A stretch of 64,000 nucleotides of DNA, from positions 11,829,312 to 11,893,311 of the forward strand of contig NC_079432.1 in the NCBI RefSeq assembly GCF_026213295.1, given 5' to 3'. Of the stretch, positions 63,104 through 64,000 are shown piece by piece (position 1 is the stretch's first letter; every line of letters begins with the position of its first letter). A program made the translations under genes and the position numbers. The notes under the pieces are model-generated. The model did no database searches and was not told the origin of the DNA. It was given only the letters and a program-made list of their open reading frames with translations. This DNA comes from Gadus chalcogrammus (Eukaryota > Chordata > Actinopteri > Gadiformes > Gadidae).

Positions 63104-64000
63104 TACAGATAGAAGTCCCTACATGTCCCCCACTCTGCATGCTAGATGAACACTTCAGAGTCCAGCAACCGTTCCAGAAACATCTTACAAAAAAAATATC
63201 TTTCAGGACGATTAAGGCAATCCCAGGACACATGGGGCCTTCCCTGTCGAAATGGGGGGCAAGGCAGAAAATATCAAAAATGATATCACAAAATATGTGT
63301 ATAGCTTTAAGAGAAAAGTAAACCCTTCCATTCTTTTTTTCAAACCAATCAGTTTTCCTGAGAGGGATTGAGCCTGGGCTGTGGTAACAGACCAAGGGAG
63401 ATTGCTCACTTGATCTTTCCACCCTCATTCTACACATCTCCTCAAAAGCTCCTTTTAACCAGCCCACATGAGAAGACCTATGGATCTTTTCCTGAGGGAC
63501 TCTGCAGGCCCGCAATGAGACAAGATGGGATTATGGAGCAAATCCAAATGCTTATTATTCCACCTACTCCACCTTAAGAACCTGCTTGTTTGTTACTCGT
63601 GGTAGGCAGCTGATCTTGTTGACTAGACACGACTCGAGTGTGAGTGTGAGTGTGAGTGTGAGTGTGTGTGTGTGGCTCCTGGTAGCAGAGCAAGGAGTCT
63701 TATCTCGGCACGCGTTGTGCTGTCGGGAGGATAAGTGCCGAAGATAGCATCGCAAAACTTCAATTTTGGCGTTTAAACAGTATCCTTCAAAGGAAAATGC
63801 ATAACACTATCAAAAATCACTCTTTATAAATACCAAAGGATGTTTATAATAAAAGGGCTCTATATAATAGTGTTAAGAATGTTTCGCAAATACCTGTGAG
63901 AACGAAGGTTAAAAAAAAAGCTTGATGATTGTCAGTTTTAAATCAACATGTTCTTGTGGCAGGCATTGGGATCAGGTTGGTGTACTACAAGAAGCCTATT

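Larger units (their letters stand above)
59539..64000 (-). other. utrn intron upstream of exon 58 (4462 bp, partial)
   Basis: No upstream utrn exon (DMD exon 57 equivalent) was recognised. Contains G runs (60530-60570 and 61096-61118), two SINE-type pieces (62805-62880 and 62940-63103) and a (GTGA)n tract (63639-63668). The rest is apparently unique. Confidence 0.8.

Overview
The window is vertebrate, almost certainly teleost, genomic DNA. It carries one recognisable gene: the 3' part of utrophin (utrn) on the minus strand. Twenty coding exons were located between 59538 and 8039. They join in phase into about 810 codons, running from the last spectrin-like repeats through the WW, EF-hand, ZZ, syntrophin-binding and coiled-coil regions to just short of the C-terminus. 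Exons are named by the human dystrophin (DMD) exon they correspond to (58 to 77). Fifteen consecutive exons, 59 to 73, have the same lengths as I know them for human DMD. The paralogue call rests on utrophin-type residues such as [40 protein letters not shown] and YCQTLGGE. The window starts inside the gene (4.5 kb of intron above exon 58), and the final coding exon was not identified with confidence.

Everything else is intron or 3' flank. It is extremely rich in simple repeats: dinucleotide arrays of 70 to 125 bp occur every few kilobases, with long GAAA, GAGT, CGCA and GA-mixed tracts and several minisatellites. Such density is known for codfishes (Gadiformes), so a gadid source is my inference. 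Many repeats touch splice sites: (CTTT)n is the pyrimidine tract before exon 64, (CT)n before exon 76, (GT)n lies just before exon 77 and (AC)n follows the exon 63 donor.

Layout from high to low coordinates: 64000-59539 intron with tRNA-type SINE remnants; 59538-53649 exons 58-61 (end of the rod); 51226-46952 exons 62-63 (WW domain); 46536-35527 exons 64-68 (EF-hand-like region and start of ZZ); 32562-30078 exons 69-70 (rest of ZZ); 23042-20604 exons 71-73; 13846-12907 exons 74-75 (syntrophin-binding and coiled coil); 8953-8039 exons 76-77 (C-terminal tail); 8038-1 remaining intron, possible terminal exon and possible 3' UTR with a polyadenylation signal near 2574. A 1.2-kb minisatellite starts at the exon 75 donor and continues its reading frame with Thr/Pro-rich codons. 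I found no complete autonomous transposon, RNA gene, CRISPR array or second protein-coding gene that I could support.
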